Source: Nocardia rhamnosiphila NBRC 108938 (lineage in GTDB: Bacteria > Actinomycetota > Actinomycetes > Mycobacteriales > Mycobacteriaceae). From it: a stretch of 64,000 nt of DNA. Position numbers and translations under genes: made by a program. The notes beneath the pieces were generated by a model, which ran no database searches, was not told the DNA's origin, and worked only from the letters and a program-made list of their open reading frames with translations. The stretch spans positions 310,001 to 374,000 of the forward strand of contig NZ_JOAJ01000001.1 of the NCBI RefSeq assembly GCF_000720425.1, given 5' to 3'. Below are positions 16,903 to 25,555 of this stretch, piece by piece (positions within the stretch are counted from its first letter, which is position 1; every line of letters starts with the position of its first letter).

Positions 16903-17140
16903 GCGCCGCACCCGGAGGCGGCGCCACCCGCCCGGCCCGTGCATCAGCTCTGCGGGAATGCTGCACCGCTGGCTCTGCCGGGCCGTCTTCGATCGTCGCG
17001 TCGATCTCGCCTGCAACACGTGCGGCGAAGGCCTTGTGTCGGCTCGGACACACAGTGGATGTCGGTGCGGAAACAGACGGTGCGGGTCCGGGGCCGAAGA
17101 ATTGTGGTCACTGAACAACGAGAGCCATTCGGAGGATCCC

Positions 17141-17698
17141 ATGTCGAGATTCGGCACCCTGATCAATACGACCGCTATCGCGTTCGCCGCTGCTGCGATT
17201 GTGGGTTTGTCCGCGCCGCCGGCTGCGACGGCGGATCCGGTGCCGGCCGGGCCGGCGACGTCGGCGCAGGCGCCGGTGCGAACGCAGGGATGGCTGAACA
17301 TCTACGACGGGCGGGCGCCGCACGGTGCGAATGCCGTCGAGCTCACCGCGGTCGCCGACCCGGCGGTCGGGCTGCGCGTAACCGATGGTGACGGTCGCTC
17401 GCTCTACCGGTTCGACAAGGACACCGCCACACCGTCACAGTCGAACTGCAATGGTGACTGTGCCGTCACCTGGCCGCCGCTGCTGGTGAGCCGGGGGCAA
17501 GGGCTCTATATCGTGGGTATCGACCCAGGGCGGGTCGGATTCGTCGAGCGCGCGGACGGTTCGTGCCAGATCACCATCGGCGGCTGGCCGGTTTACCACT
17601 TCTCGAAGGACCGCCGGCCCGGAGATCTGCGGGGTCAGGGTGTCGGCGGCACCTGGTTCGCAGTCGCACCCTCCGGTGGTAAGGCACTCGCGAAATAG
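17141..17698 (+). CDS. Secreted lipoprotein_15-type repeat protein
   Basis: This 185-residue exported protein has a signal peptide at about residues 1-31 (AIAFAAAAIVGLSAPPAATA) and two copies of the secreted repeat of unknown function seen in COG4315 proteins. The copies are VTDGDGRSLYRFDKDT with CNGDCAVTWPPLLV, then ITIGGWPVYHFSKDRRPGDLRGQGVGGTWFAV. CNGDC and the GxPLYxF-like turns are characteristic. Family members sit near redox or stress genes but have no proven activity. ATG at 17141 has a GGAGG site. It converges on the Crp gene with only 2 bases between the two stops. Confidence 0.8.
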   Translation: MSRFGTLINTTAIAFAAAAIVGLSAPPAATADPVPAGPATSAQAPVRTQGWLNIYDGRAPHGANAVELTAVADPAVGLRVTDGDGRSLYRFDKDTATPSQSNCNGDCAVTWPPLLVSRGQGLYIVGIDPGRVGFVERADGSCQITIGGWPVYHFSKDRRPGDLRGQGVGGTWFAVAPSGGKALAK

Positions 17699-17700
17699 CT

Positions 17701-18360
17701 TCAGCGGGCGAAGCGAACCAGCGCCACCCGGTCGACCACGGTGATCCGGCCACGAGTCAGCGCCAGGATGTTGCGTTGTTGCAGGTCGCGCAGCACCTTG
17801 TTCGTCGTGGCCCGGGTGGTACCTGCCATGGACGCGAGATCTTCCTGATTGAGCCGGATCTCGGCAGTGGGACTCGATCCGCCGTAGAGGGCAGCGAGGT
17901 CGATCAGACGTCGCACGACCCGGGTTTCGACCGGTAGATACAACGCTTCCAGCACCTGCGCGGAGAGCCGCCGTACCTGGGCGGCCAATGTGTCGATCAT
18001 GACCCGGTCGATCTCCGGGTATCTCTGACGTAGTGCCGTCAGCTGTGCGCGACCGAACGCCAACGTCTCGGCACTTTCCACTGCTTCGACGGTCGCGGTC
18101 CGGCGCGAGTGGCTGTCGAGCACCGCCAGTTCACCGAACGAGTGGCCGGGGCCGAGCATGGTCAGCGTCGCGGTATCCCCGAGCGGGGTAGCTACCCGGA
18201 CGATGAGCCGGCCGGATTTGATCAAATGCAGACAGTCACCGGGATCGCCTTCGTGGCAGATGATTTCCCGCCGTTTGTACCGGCGCGGTGTGCACGAGGC
18301 GAGAATTTCGCGCTGTTCCGGCTCGCTCAAGCCACGGAGTATCTCGAAATCGGTCGTCAC
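17701..18360 (-). CDS. Crp/Fnr-family cAMP-type regulator
   Basis: This 219-residue regulator has an N-terminal cyclic-nucleotide-binding jelly roll (residues about 10-115). It contains GELAVLDSHSRRTATVEA, the phosphate-binding cassette with the Gly-Glu and Arg residues that contact cAMP. A dimer helix and a C-terminal winged helix (residues about 165-210) follow, with LNQEDLASMAGTTRATTNKVLRDL as recognition region. There are no N-terminal cysteines for an iron-sulfur cluster, so it is CRP-like rather than FNR-like. Its start overlaps the cyclase stop by 4 bases, which makes the neighbouring cyclase the likely source of its ligand. Confidence 0.88.
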   Translation of the reverse strand: MTTDFEILRGLSEPEQREILASCTPRRYKRREIICHEGDPGDCLHLIKSGRLIVRVATPLGDTATLTMLGPGHSFGELAVLDSHSRRTATVEAVESAETLAFGRAQLTALRQRYPEIDRVMIDTLAAQVRRLSAQVLEALYLPVETRVVRRLIDLAALYGGSSPTAEIRLNQEDLASMAGTTRATTNKVLRDLQQRNILALTRGRITVVDRVALVRFAR

Positions 18361-20345
18361 CGTAATCCATCCAGCACATAGCAGGTCACCGGTTCGCTCC
18401 GGCCTCGGACAGTGACTGTGCCACGATTGCGTACCTGCGCGCGCGAGCCGAGGTGTGCGTAGGTCAGCGAGCCGATGACTACGGTCCCGGGCTCCGCCAG
18501 GCTCTCCAGCCGGGCGGCGAGATTCGTCGTATCACCGATCGCGGTGTAGTTACGCATCTGCGGCGCGCCGATATTGCCGACCAGCGCTGGACCGGTATTG
18601 ACCCCGACCCGGAATCGCGGCCAGCCGGGATGCCGAATCGCCGTTTCGGCGACCGCTCGCTGGAGGGCGAGCCCTGCGCCGGCCGCCCGCAGTGCATGAT
18701 CCGGCTGGTGGGTCGGCGCGTTGAACAGGGCCATCACCGCGTCGCCGACGAACTGGACGACGGTCCCACCGTGGTCCAGGATCGCCGGCACGATCACGCC
18801 GTAATACGTGTTCAGCATATGCACCACCGCTTCCGGGGGCGAGGACTCGGAGAACGGCGTGAATCCTGACAAGTCGGCCATCAGCACACTGACCTCGGCG
18901 ATCCGGCCGCCGAGTCCGGCCTGGGCGGGGTCGGCGATCAGTGCGGTCGCTACCGTGGGCGACATATAGGACCGGAACAGCCCGTCGATCTGCCGATACA
19001 GGCGGGCATTCTCCAGCATGACCGACGTCCGGTCGGCGAACGATCGCAGCATCGCGAACTCGGTATCGCTGAAGAGTCCCCCCGCGCGCTGCGCCTCCAG
19101 TATTCCGGCACGACTTCCCTTGACGACCAGCGGGAACGCCAACGACCGTGGATCGGCGGATCCACCATCGAAAAAGGCCAGTTCGCGGCCTCGCACCAAA
19201 CCCAGCCGGAATCGATCCCGCTCGAATGCCTCCGACACCAGCCGCAGTGCATCATCGAGCAGTTCCTGTTCGTCGCGGATCACATTCGACCGCTCACCGA
19301 TCGCCGCCAGCAGACCCAGCCGACGGACCTGCTCCCGCTCACTACCCAGCGCGTAGGCGCCCTGCTGCAGCACCGCGACCTGGCGTTCGGTGAGCCCGAA
19401 TCGCCTGGACAGCCGGACACCCACCGCTCCCAGCGGCTCGGCCGGGGCGACGCCGCCGTCGGCGCGCGCACGCAGCGCATCGACCATCTCGTTCAGGGCA
19501 TGCGTGTAGTCGCGCTCCAGCCCGGCCATGGTCTGATACAAGGTGACGCTGTCGAAGAGCCCGAGAGCCGAACCCTCCCGCCGGAATTGCAGGTGCGCGC
19601 TCCCGGAGATGAGGACGAAGGCTGCCAGCATCAGCACATGCCATTCCCACCACGAGGTGTGCCAGCTGCGACTGAAACCCACAGCGAAAAGCGCCTCGGC
19701 CAGCAGTACGAAAGCGGTGAGCACGCTGAGCAGCACCACTCCGCGTCGTCGTACGTACCGGTGACCATAGCGAAACGCCGCGGCGAGGTAGCACGCTGAT
19801 CCGACGAAGGCCACACCGACCAGCGGCCCCTTGGCCTCCGCCGGATCGGGTGCGTGATGCAGTGGCGGTAGCTGTGCCATCGATACCACTGCCCACGCTA
19901 CGAGCAGCAGCGTCGGGAGCGCGGACAATATCCACGCGAACCGATGCAGCCGGGCGGCCGCGGCGGGCCCGAATTCCACCGCCGATACCAGGGCGGCGAC
20001 ACCGCCGAGTCCCAGCCCGACAGGCACCGAATAGACGAAGCCGGCGTTGGGCGTATGCAGGATCACGCCCGGCGTCGCCAATGCGTGCAGTCCCAGGAAA
20101 CCCGCGCTGAACTGAAATACCAGCGACACCAGGATCAATCTGGCGTCCCGGCGCATCCGGGCGGCGCGGAACAATATCACGCCCAGGGCCATCGCGATGG
20201 CGGCGGTGGTGAGCACCAGCCAGAAGTGTGTCCCGTGGTGTTCGTAGTCCATGTCGAGTTCGGGGCGGGCTACCAGCAGCCACAATCCGAGTGCCGGCAA
20301 TGCGACATGTCCCAGCCACAGCAGAACCTTGACCTTCGACACCAC
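18357..20345 (-). CDS. Membrane class III adenylate cyclase with GAF domain
   Basis: This protein is about 662 residues from GTG at 20345 (GTG at 20342 is as likely; the longer frame is basic noise). Seven hydrophobic helices fill residues about 5-270. A linker and a GAF-like domain follow (about 345-470), then a cyclase homology domain (about 485-655). Metal-binding aspartates are present (ADLSGFT, D491; VGDAVMAL, D535), as are the transition-state Asn608 and Arg612 (TNLAARLE). The adenine-contact lysine position is Gln531 (VQFVGD) and the partner position is Thr601 (YTAIGD). Thr is typical of class IIIb enzymes; Gln is unusual. It likely makes cAMP for the overlapping Crp-type regulator. 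Confidence 0.88.
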   Translation of the reverse strand: MVSKVKVLLWLGHVALPALGLWLLVARPELDMDYEHHGTHFWLVLTTAAIAMALGVILFRAARMRRDARLILVSLVFQFSAGFLGLHALATPGVILHTPNAGFVYSVPVGLGLGGVAALVSAVEFGPAAAARLHRFAWILSALPTLLLVAWAVVSMAQLPPLHHAPDPAEAKGPLVGVAFVGSACYLAAAFRYGHRYVRRRGVVLLSVLTAFVLLAEALFAVGFSRSWHTSWWEWHVLMLAAFVLISGSAHLQFRREGSALGLFDSVTLYQTMAGLERDYTHALNEMVDALRARADGGVAPAEPLGAVGVRLSRRFGLTERQVAVLQQGAYALGSEREQVRRLGLLAAIGERSNVIRDEQELLDDALRLVSEAFERDRFRLGLVRGRELAFFDGGSADPRSLAFPLVVKGSRAGILEAQRAGGLFSDTEFAMLRSFADRTSVMLENARLYRQIDGLFRSYMSPTVATALIADPAQAGLGGRIAEVSVLMADLSGFTPFSESSPPEAVVHMLNTYYGVIVPAILDHGGTVVQFVGDAVMALFNAPTHQPDHALRAAGAGLALQRAVAETAIRHPGWPRFRVGVNTGPALVGNIGAPQMRNYTAIGDTTNLAARLESLAEPGTVVIGSLTYAHLGSRAQVRNRGTVTVRGRSEPVTCYVLDGLR

Positions 20346-20795
20346 GCGAACGCTACCGCGCGACTCGCCCGAGAGAAACAAGTACAGCTGATCACGTCTA
20401 CGCCGCTGCAGCGCCCGGTGAAATCCGCATCCGCGTATGCGACCTGCGCGAAGCAGACTCTGCTGTGCACCTACCTTTCCGCAGTGCTGCTGGTCGGGCT
20501 GCTGCTCAACAGCCTGTTCGAGTGGTGTCGTGGGCCGACGCGATCGCACTCGGGGAGGGCTGGAGTGCGACATCTGCTGTCCTGTGCCGGTCGCGTCAGG
20601 GGGAGCCTCCCCGCCCGTCGGCGTGGTAGAGCGACTGCGGCTGCTTCGCTGCGGCCGGGATCACCGTCTAGGCGGTGGCCAACGCAGCTCTGGGCTACCC
20701 TGCCGCTAATAAATAATAATTTAGTATTGACACCTCGGGGTGTGGTGGGCGACTCTGATCGAAGCGAAGTTGCCCAGGCGAGACATCGAGGTCAC
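20346..20795. other. Divergent promoter region, cyclase/galactonate operon
   Basis: This 450-base region lies between the cyclase gene and the sugar ABC operon, and no gene is supported in it. The right end holds an AT-rich pocket (about 20706-20732, TAATAAATAATAATTTAG). Next come TTGACA at 20727-20732, which would be a good -35 element, and the inverted repeat ACACC-TCGG-GGTGT at 20730-20743 overlapping it. Confidence 0.5.
20727..20743 (+). promoter_or_regulatory. Likely promoter and operator of sugar operon
   Basis: TTGACA (20727-20732) overlaps the inverted repeat ACACC-TCGG-GGTGT (20730-20743), 53 bases upstream of the binding-protein start. A repressor on this repeat would block RNA polymerase; the GntR protein of the same operon is the obvious candidate. 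GGGGTGTG also occurs at 27540-27547, before that regulator's own start. No clear -10 box was found. Confidence 0.4.
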
Positions 20796-21779
20796 ATGCA
20801 GGTTAAGAGGAAATGGGGAGCCATCCTCGGTGCGGTGCTGATCGCCGCGACCGTCGCGGGCTGCGCGGGCAAGGTTGGCGAGAATGGCCGTGTCGGGGTC
20901 GTCTACCTGAACGCCGAGGGGTACTACGCAGGTGTCGCGAGAGGCCTGAACGGGACGTTCTCCGAGATGTCGGACGCGCCGCAGCTGCTGGCGTCCAACA
21001 TCCAGTCGGACGCGTCCAAGGAGAGCACGTTCGTCGACACGGTCGTCTCGGTGAAGGCCGACGCGCTGATCATCTCGCCCGCCTCCGCTACCGCCTCCGT
21101 CCCCGCGCTGCGGCTCGCGCACGACGGCGGCGTCCCGATCATCTGCTACAACACCTGCGTCGAGGACGATGCCGCCCGGGACCTGGTGTCCGCCTACGTG
21201 CTCGGCGACCCCAAGGAGTTCGGTGCGGCTTCGGGACGCCAGATGGCGGCATACTTCCAGCAACAGGGCATTACCGCACCGAAGGTCGCGGTGATCAACT
21301 GCGAACAGTTCGAGGTGTGCATCCAGCGCCGGATCGGGTTCGAGGAAGCGCTCACCGCAGCGGCTCCGGGTGCCACCATCGTGGCCAATCAGCAGGGACT
21401 GACCCTCGATGACGCGGTCCAGCGCGCCGAACAGATCCTCACGGCCCGGCCCGATGTCGACGCCTTCTACGGGGAGGCCGGCTCGCAGATGATCGGCGCG
21501 GCACGCGCTGTTCAGGCCCGCGGCAAGGCCGGTGCCGTGGTGGTGTTCGGCGGCGATATGTCGACACAGGCGGCCGGGATGTTGCGGGACGGCACCATCC
21601 TCAAGGGCGTCACCGACATCTCCGGCATCAAGGTCGGCGAACTGGCGGGCCGCGCGGCCGTCGATGTCATCGACGGCAACCCGCCCGCCGAGTTCGTGAT
21701 CCCGGCCCCGGTCGACGAGTACGTCGGAGCACAGGCCGCCGCGGACTGGATCGCGACGCATCCGGACGGAATCCCGTGA
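20796..21779 (+). CDS. Sugar ABC transporter binding lipoprotein
   Basis: This 327-residue periplasmic-binding-protein-type lipoprotein has a signal peptide ending VAGC (cysteine about residue 23), then a type I sugar-binding fold of the RbsB group: VGVVYLNAEGYYAGVARGL, ADALIISPASATA, DGGVPIICYNTC, VAVINCEQFEVCIQRRIGFEEAL, FYGEAGSQMIGAARA. It lacks the hinge sequence of LacI repressors, as expected. It is the first gene of the operon and would capture a sugar or sugar acid, by context galactose or galactonate, for the downstream permease. Several paired cysteines in the C-lobe are unusual for the family. Confidence 0.88.
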   Translation: MQVKRKWGAILGAVLIAATVAGCAGKVGENGRVGVVYLNAEGYYAGVARGLNGTFSEMSDAPQLLASNIQSDASKESTFVDTVVSVKADALIISPASATASVPALRLAHDGGVPIICYNTCVEDDAARDLVSAYVLGDPKEFGAASGRQMAAYFQQQGITAPKVAVINCEQFEVCIQRRIGFEEALTAAAPGATIVANQQGLTLDDAVQRAEQILTARPDVDAFYGEAGSQMIGAARAVQARGKAGAVVVFGGDMSTQAAGMLRDGTILKGVTDISGIKVGELAGRAAVDVIDGNPPAEFVIPAPVDEYVGAQAAADWIATHPDGIP

Positions 21780-21823
21780 CCACCGCACCCGCCGCGAACC
21801 CGCACCACCCCCGGAAGGACACC

Positions 21824-23335
21824 ATGGATCACCGCGCGGACGATCCCGCCGTTGTCGTCGAGATCGAGGGATTGACCAAGCATTACGCCGGCGTACAAGC
21901 GCTGACCGATGCCTCCGTGACCATACGCGCCGGCGAGGTGCGGGCACTGCTCGGCCGCAACGGTGCGGGTAAGTCGACGATGATTCGACTGCTCGCGGGT
22001 GTCGAAACCCCCGACCGGGGGACCATTCGTGTCGGCGGCGAACTGCTCGGCGACGGCGGCGTCCGGCGGTCGACCGCGCTGGGCATCGAGACCGTTCACC
22101 AGGAATTGAGCCTGGTCCCGGAACTGACCGTCGCGGAGAACATGTTCCTCGGCGTCTGGCCCCGCACCGCCGGTCGTGTCGATTACGACGCCATGCGCCG
22201 CGAAACCGCCGCCGTGCTCGAGAAACTCGCGCTCGATATCGACCCGCTCAGCCGGGTCGAGTCGCTCCCACTCGCCGAACAGCAGCTCGTCGAGATCTGC
22301 CGTGCCGTCCGGCGGCAACCCCGGCTGCTCATCCTCGACGAGCCGACCAGCGCGCTGGCCGCCGCCGAGGTCCAGGCTGTCCTGACGACCGTGAACCAGA
22401 TCGCGGCGGCCGGGGTCGCCGTTGTGTACGTCAGTCACCGCCTCGACGAGATCCGGCAGGTTGCCTCGACCGCGACCGTCATGCGCGACGGCCGGGTCGT
22501 CGAAACCGTTTCACTCGAGGACGTCGGCACCGCCCATGTCGTGGGGCTGATGGTCGGCTCGGTCGAGTCGGCTGTGGAGGAACGCGCCGAGCGCGTCGTG
22601 GACCGCTCCGGGACGCCGCTGCTCTCCGTGCGGAACCTGGTGCTGGCGCCGGTGATTCGCGAGGTGTCGTTCGACGTGCACCCGGGTGAAGTGCTCGGGA
22701 TCGCCGGCCTGATGGGCTCCGGTCGCAGCGAACTGCTCCGCGCCGTCGCGGGATTCCATCCGATCTCATCCGGGTCCGTCGCGGTGGCCGGGACCGAGGT
22801 CCGCGGCGTCAGCGCGGCCCGGATGAAGGCGTTGGGAGTCGGTATGACACCCGAGGACCGCAAAGGCGCGGGCATCGTGCCGATGCTCGGTGTCGACGAA
22901 AACATGGTCATATCGGACTATCGGGCGGTCAGCTCCGGACCGACCATCATGTATCGCCGCTTCCGCGACGTCGCCGCAGGCCTGATCTCGCGGCTGTCGA
23001 TCGCGACCGCCCGCGCGGAGACACCGATCGTCAACCTCAGTGGTGGCAACCAGCAGAAGGCGGTCATCGGTCGCTGGTTGCACGCGGGCAGCCGGATTCT
23101 CCTGCTCGACGAACCCACCCGCGGCGTAGACGTCGCCGCGAAGTCCCAGATCTACCGTCTCGTCAGGGAACTCGCCGACGGTGGTACCGCCGTCGTGTTC
23201 GTCTCGGGCGAACTCGAGGAGCTGCCCCTGGTCTGTGACCGGGTGATCGCTCTGCGCGGCGGCGAGATCGCCGAGGAGCTGACCGGCTCCGATATCACCA
23301 TCGCCGCCGTCCTCGCCGCCGCGATGGCGGCCTGA
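21824..23335 (+). CDS. Sugar ABC transporter double ATPase (RbsA-type)
   Basis: This 503-residue tandem ATPase has a first domain with Walker A GRNGAGKST and Walker B LLILDEPTSAL. The second domain has a degenerate Walker A (GLMGSGRSE), an intact signature LSGGNQQKA and LLLDEPTRGVD. One active and one weakened site is normal for RbsA/MglA/XylG proteins. ATG at 21824 with a GGAAGGA site is preferred; GTG at 21776 would overlap the previous stop but adds 16 residues of poor composition. It works with the binding protein before it and the permease after it. Confidence 0.9.
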   Translation: MDHRADDPAVVVEIEGLTKHYAGVQALTDASVTIRAGEVRALLGRNGAGKSTMIRLLAGVETPDRGTIRVGGELLGDGGVRRSTALGIETVHQELSLVPELTVAENMFLGVWPRTAGRVDYDAMRRETAAVLEKLALDIDPLSRVESLPLAEQQLVEICRAVRRQPRLLILDEPTSALAAAEVQAVLTTVNQIAAAGVAVVYVSHRLDEIRQVASTATVMRDGRVVETVSLEDVGTAHVVGLMVGSVESAVEERAERVVDRSGTPLLSVRNLVLAPVIREVSFDVHPGEVLGIAGLMGSGRSELLRAVAGFHPISSGSVAVAGTEVRGVSAARMKALGVGMTPEDRKGAGIVPMLGVDENMVISDYRAVSSGPTIMYRRFRDVAAGLISRLSIATARAETPIVNLSGGNQQKAVIGRWLHAGSRILLLDEPTRGVDVAAKSQIYRLVRELADGGTAVVFVSGELEELPLVCDRVIALRGGEIAEELTGSDITIAAVLAAAMAA

Positions 23336-23367
23336 CCACCACGAAGCCAAGACGAGAAGAGGACCCC

Positions 23368-24384
23368 GTGGTCATCACCAAGAACAGTCTCCAGCCGGGT
23401 GATTCCCGCACCGCGCGCGGCTGGCTGGGCTCGCGTAGCCATCAGCTCAACGAAATCGGCCTCGTGGTGGCGATCGCGGCACTCTACGTGGTGCTCGGTC
23501 TGACCGCGTCGGGCTTCATGGACGGCTCGAACCAGCTGGGTATCCTGCGCGACGCCGCGACGATCGGCATCGCCGCCTGGGGCGTGACGCTGGTGATCAT
23601 CGCAGGCGATATCGACATCAGCATCGGCCCGGCCGTCGCGTTCGCTTCGGTGCTGGTCGCGATGGGCAGCGCCCAATGGGGATTCGGGGTGTTCGGTGCC
23701 GTGCTCCTGACCCTCGTGCTCGGTGCGGCGTGGGGCGCGCTGGCCGGCTGGCTGCGCGCCACCTTCAATGTGCCCTCCTTCATCGCCACCCTCGGCTTGT
23801 GGAGCGTCCTCGGCGGTCTCGGCCTCTATCTCACCGACGCCCTGCCCGTAGTACTCCCCGAGAGCGGCCTGTTCGACCTACTGGGTGGTTCCGTGCTCGG
23901 TATCCCCACATCCGCAGTGGTGATGCTGATCCTGTTCGCCGTGTTCGTCTACATCGCCAAGTTCACCGCGTACGGTCGCTCGGTGTACGCGATCGGTGGC
24001 AACGCGGCGGCCGCCCAATTGGCCGGTATCAACCTCACCAAGGTGCGCATCCTGCTGTTCGCCACAACCGGCCTGCTCTCCGCGATCACCGGAGTGCTCC
24101 TCGCCTCCCGCCTCGGCGCGGGATCGGGCAGCGCGGGTGCCGGACTCGAGTTCGACATCATCGCGGCCGTCGTCATCGGTGGGGCCGCACTCGCCGGCGG
24201 TCGGGGCACGATGCTCGGCACCCTGCTCGGCGTCGTCTTCATCACCGTGATCGGCAACGGGCTGGTCCTGCTCGGGGTGAACTCGTTCCTGCAGGACGTC
24301 ATTCGTGGCGTGATCATCGTCGGCGCCGTCCTGATCAACTCGCTCGTCGTCCGCCGGGGCGGCGCGGCCACCCGCACCGCATGA
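23368..24384 (+). CDS. Sugar ABC transporter permease (RbsC-type)
   Basis: This 338-residue membrane protein has about 9-10 helices and the conserved permease stretch DIDISIGPAVAFAS after the third helix, a GRSVYAIGGNAAAAQLAGINLTKVR cytoplasmic coupling segment near residue 205, and AAVVIGGAALAGGRGT near residue 275. These are standard for RbsC/XylH-type permeases. Its start GTG at 23368 lies 32 bases after the ATPase stop. It completes a one-permease importer, which probably works as a homodimer. Confidence 0.9.
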   Translation: MVITKNSLQPGDSRTARGWLGSRSHQLNEIGLVVAIAALYVVLGLTASGFMDGSNQLGILRDAATIGIAAWGVTLVIIAGDIDISIGPAVAFASVLVAMGSAQWGFGVFGAVLLTLVLGAAWGALAGWLRATFNVPSFIATLGLWSVLGGLGLYLTDALPVVLPESGLFDLLGGSVLGIPTSAVVMLILFAVFVYIAKFTAYGRSVYAIGGNAAAAQLAGINLTKVRILLFATTGLLSAITGVLLASRLGAGSGSAGAGLEFDIIAAVVIGGAALAGGRGTMLGTLLGVVFITVIGNGLVLLGVNSFLQDVIRGVIIVGAVLINSLVVRRGGAATRTA

Positions 24385-24460
24385 CCGGCTCCCGCATCTG
24401 TACCTGTTCCGTACCGTCGTTCACCGCTCGGTCCTGACCCGGCCGCGCACAGGAGGAATC

Positions 24461-25555
24461 GTGACCACCACCGAGCCGGGCACCCGGACCGTTCCCGAGA
24501 CGATGCCGGGCATCTACCTTCCCGGCAACTCCACCACCGAGATGCGGCAGGTCCCCGTGCCCACGCCCGGTCCGGGACAACTGCTCGTCGAGGTCGGCGC
24601 CGCCGGCATCTGCGGTACCGATATCAGCTACATCTACCGTGAGTACAAGACGCACCGTGGTATCGACGGCCCCGCCTACCGCGGCGTCGTCTCCGGCCAC
24701 GAGCCGTCCGGTCGTGTCGTCGCCGCCGGACCCGGCTGCGCTCGTTTCGGCGCCGGTGACCGGGTCATCGTCTACCACATCGCCGGGTGCGGCCTCTGCG
24801 ACAACTGCCGCCGCGGCTTCTACATCAGCTGCACCTCACCGTCCCGGGAGTCCTACGGCTGGCAGCGCGACGGCGGCAACGCCCGGTACGTTCTGGCCGA
24901 GGAACGCACCTGTGTGCCGCTGCCCGAGGAACTGTCCTATGTCGACGGTGCGCTCATCGCCTGCGGGTTCGGCACGGCCTACGAGGGACTGCGCCGCATC
25001 CGCGTCAGCGGGGAAGGTGACCTGCTGGTCGTCGGCCTCGGACCCGTCGGCCTCGCGGCCGGCATGATCGGCCGCGGTATGGGTGCCCGCCGCGTCATCG
25101 GCGTCGAACCGTCCGACGTGCGCCGGGAGTGGGCCGGCTCGCTCGGTATCTTCGATGCCACCGTCGCACCGGACGAGGCGGACGCCGAACTCGACCGACT
25201 CACCGGCGGGGCGGGTTTCGCCTTCACCATCGACGCGTCCGGATCGGCGCCCGGCCGGTCCACCGCGGTAGAGCACGCGGCCGAGTGGGGTCATGTCTCG
25301 TTCATCGGCGAGGGCGGCCGCTTCGACAGCGAGGTCTCGGACACGCTGCTGCACAAGCAGTTGACGCTGCACGCGTCGTGGGTGACATCCCTGCAGGCAA
25401 TGTCGGAGCTGGCCACCAACCTGGTCGCGTGGGACCTGCGGCCCGAGGCCGTGGTCAGCGACCGGTTCACCCTCGACGAGGCGGACCAGGCCTTCGCGCT
25501 CGCCGCGGGTGGTAGCCGCGGCAAGGTCGTCTTCGTCTCGGATTCATTGCAGTGA
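24461..25555 (+). CDS. Zinc-dependent sugar/alcohol dehydrogenase
   Basis: This 364-residue medium-chain dehydrogenase has catalytic zinc ligands Cys51 (GICGTD) and His80-Glu81 (SGHEPSG). Structural zinc cysteines are at 110, 113, 116 and 124, and the Rossmann motif VVGLGPVGLAAG is at about residue 190. It is related to sorbitol, galactitol and other sugar dehydrogenases. In this operon it could oxidise galactose C1 or a sugar alcohol to feed the lactonase and dehydratase. GTG at 24461 directly follows an AGGAGG site. The exact substrate is not determinable; the SDR downstream is a competing candidate for the same step. Confidence 0.85.
   Translation: MTTTEPGTRTVPETMPGIYLPGNSTTEMRQVPVPTPGPGQLLVEVGAAGICGTDISYIYREYKTHRGIDGPAYRGVVSGHEPSGRVVAAGPGCARFGAGDRVIVYHIAGCGLCDNCRRGFYISCTSPSRESYGWQRDGGNARYVLAEERTCVPLPEELSYVDGALIACGFGTAYEGLRRIRVSGEGDLLVVGLGPVGLAAGMIGRGMGARRVIGVEPSDVRREWAGSLGIFDATVAPDEADAELDRLTGGAGFAFTIDASGSAPGRSTAVEHAAEWGHVSFIGEGGRFDSEVSDTLLHKQLTLHASWVTSLQAMSELATNLVAWDLRPEAVVSDRFTLDEADQAFALAAGGSRGKVVFVSDSLQ

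Noticed and set aside
20346..20573. An N-terminal extension of the adenylate cyclase to 20573.
   Set aside because: The extra 76 residues are basic and Gln-rich, with no homology; the membrane domain begins just after GTG 20345/20342.
21776..21823. GTG at 21776 as start of the sugar ATPase.
   Set aside because: ATG at 21824 has a much better ribosome site and the correct distance to the first domain; the extension is proline/histidine-rich.
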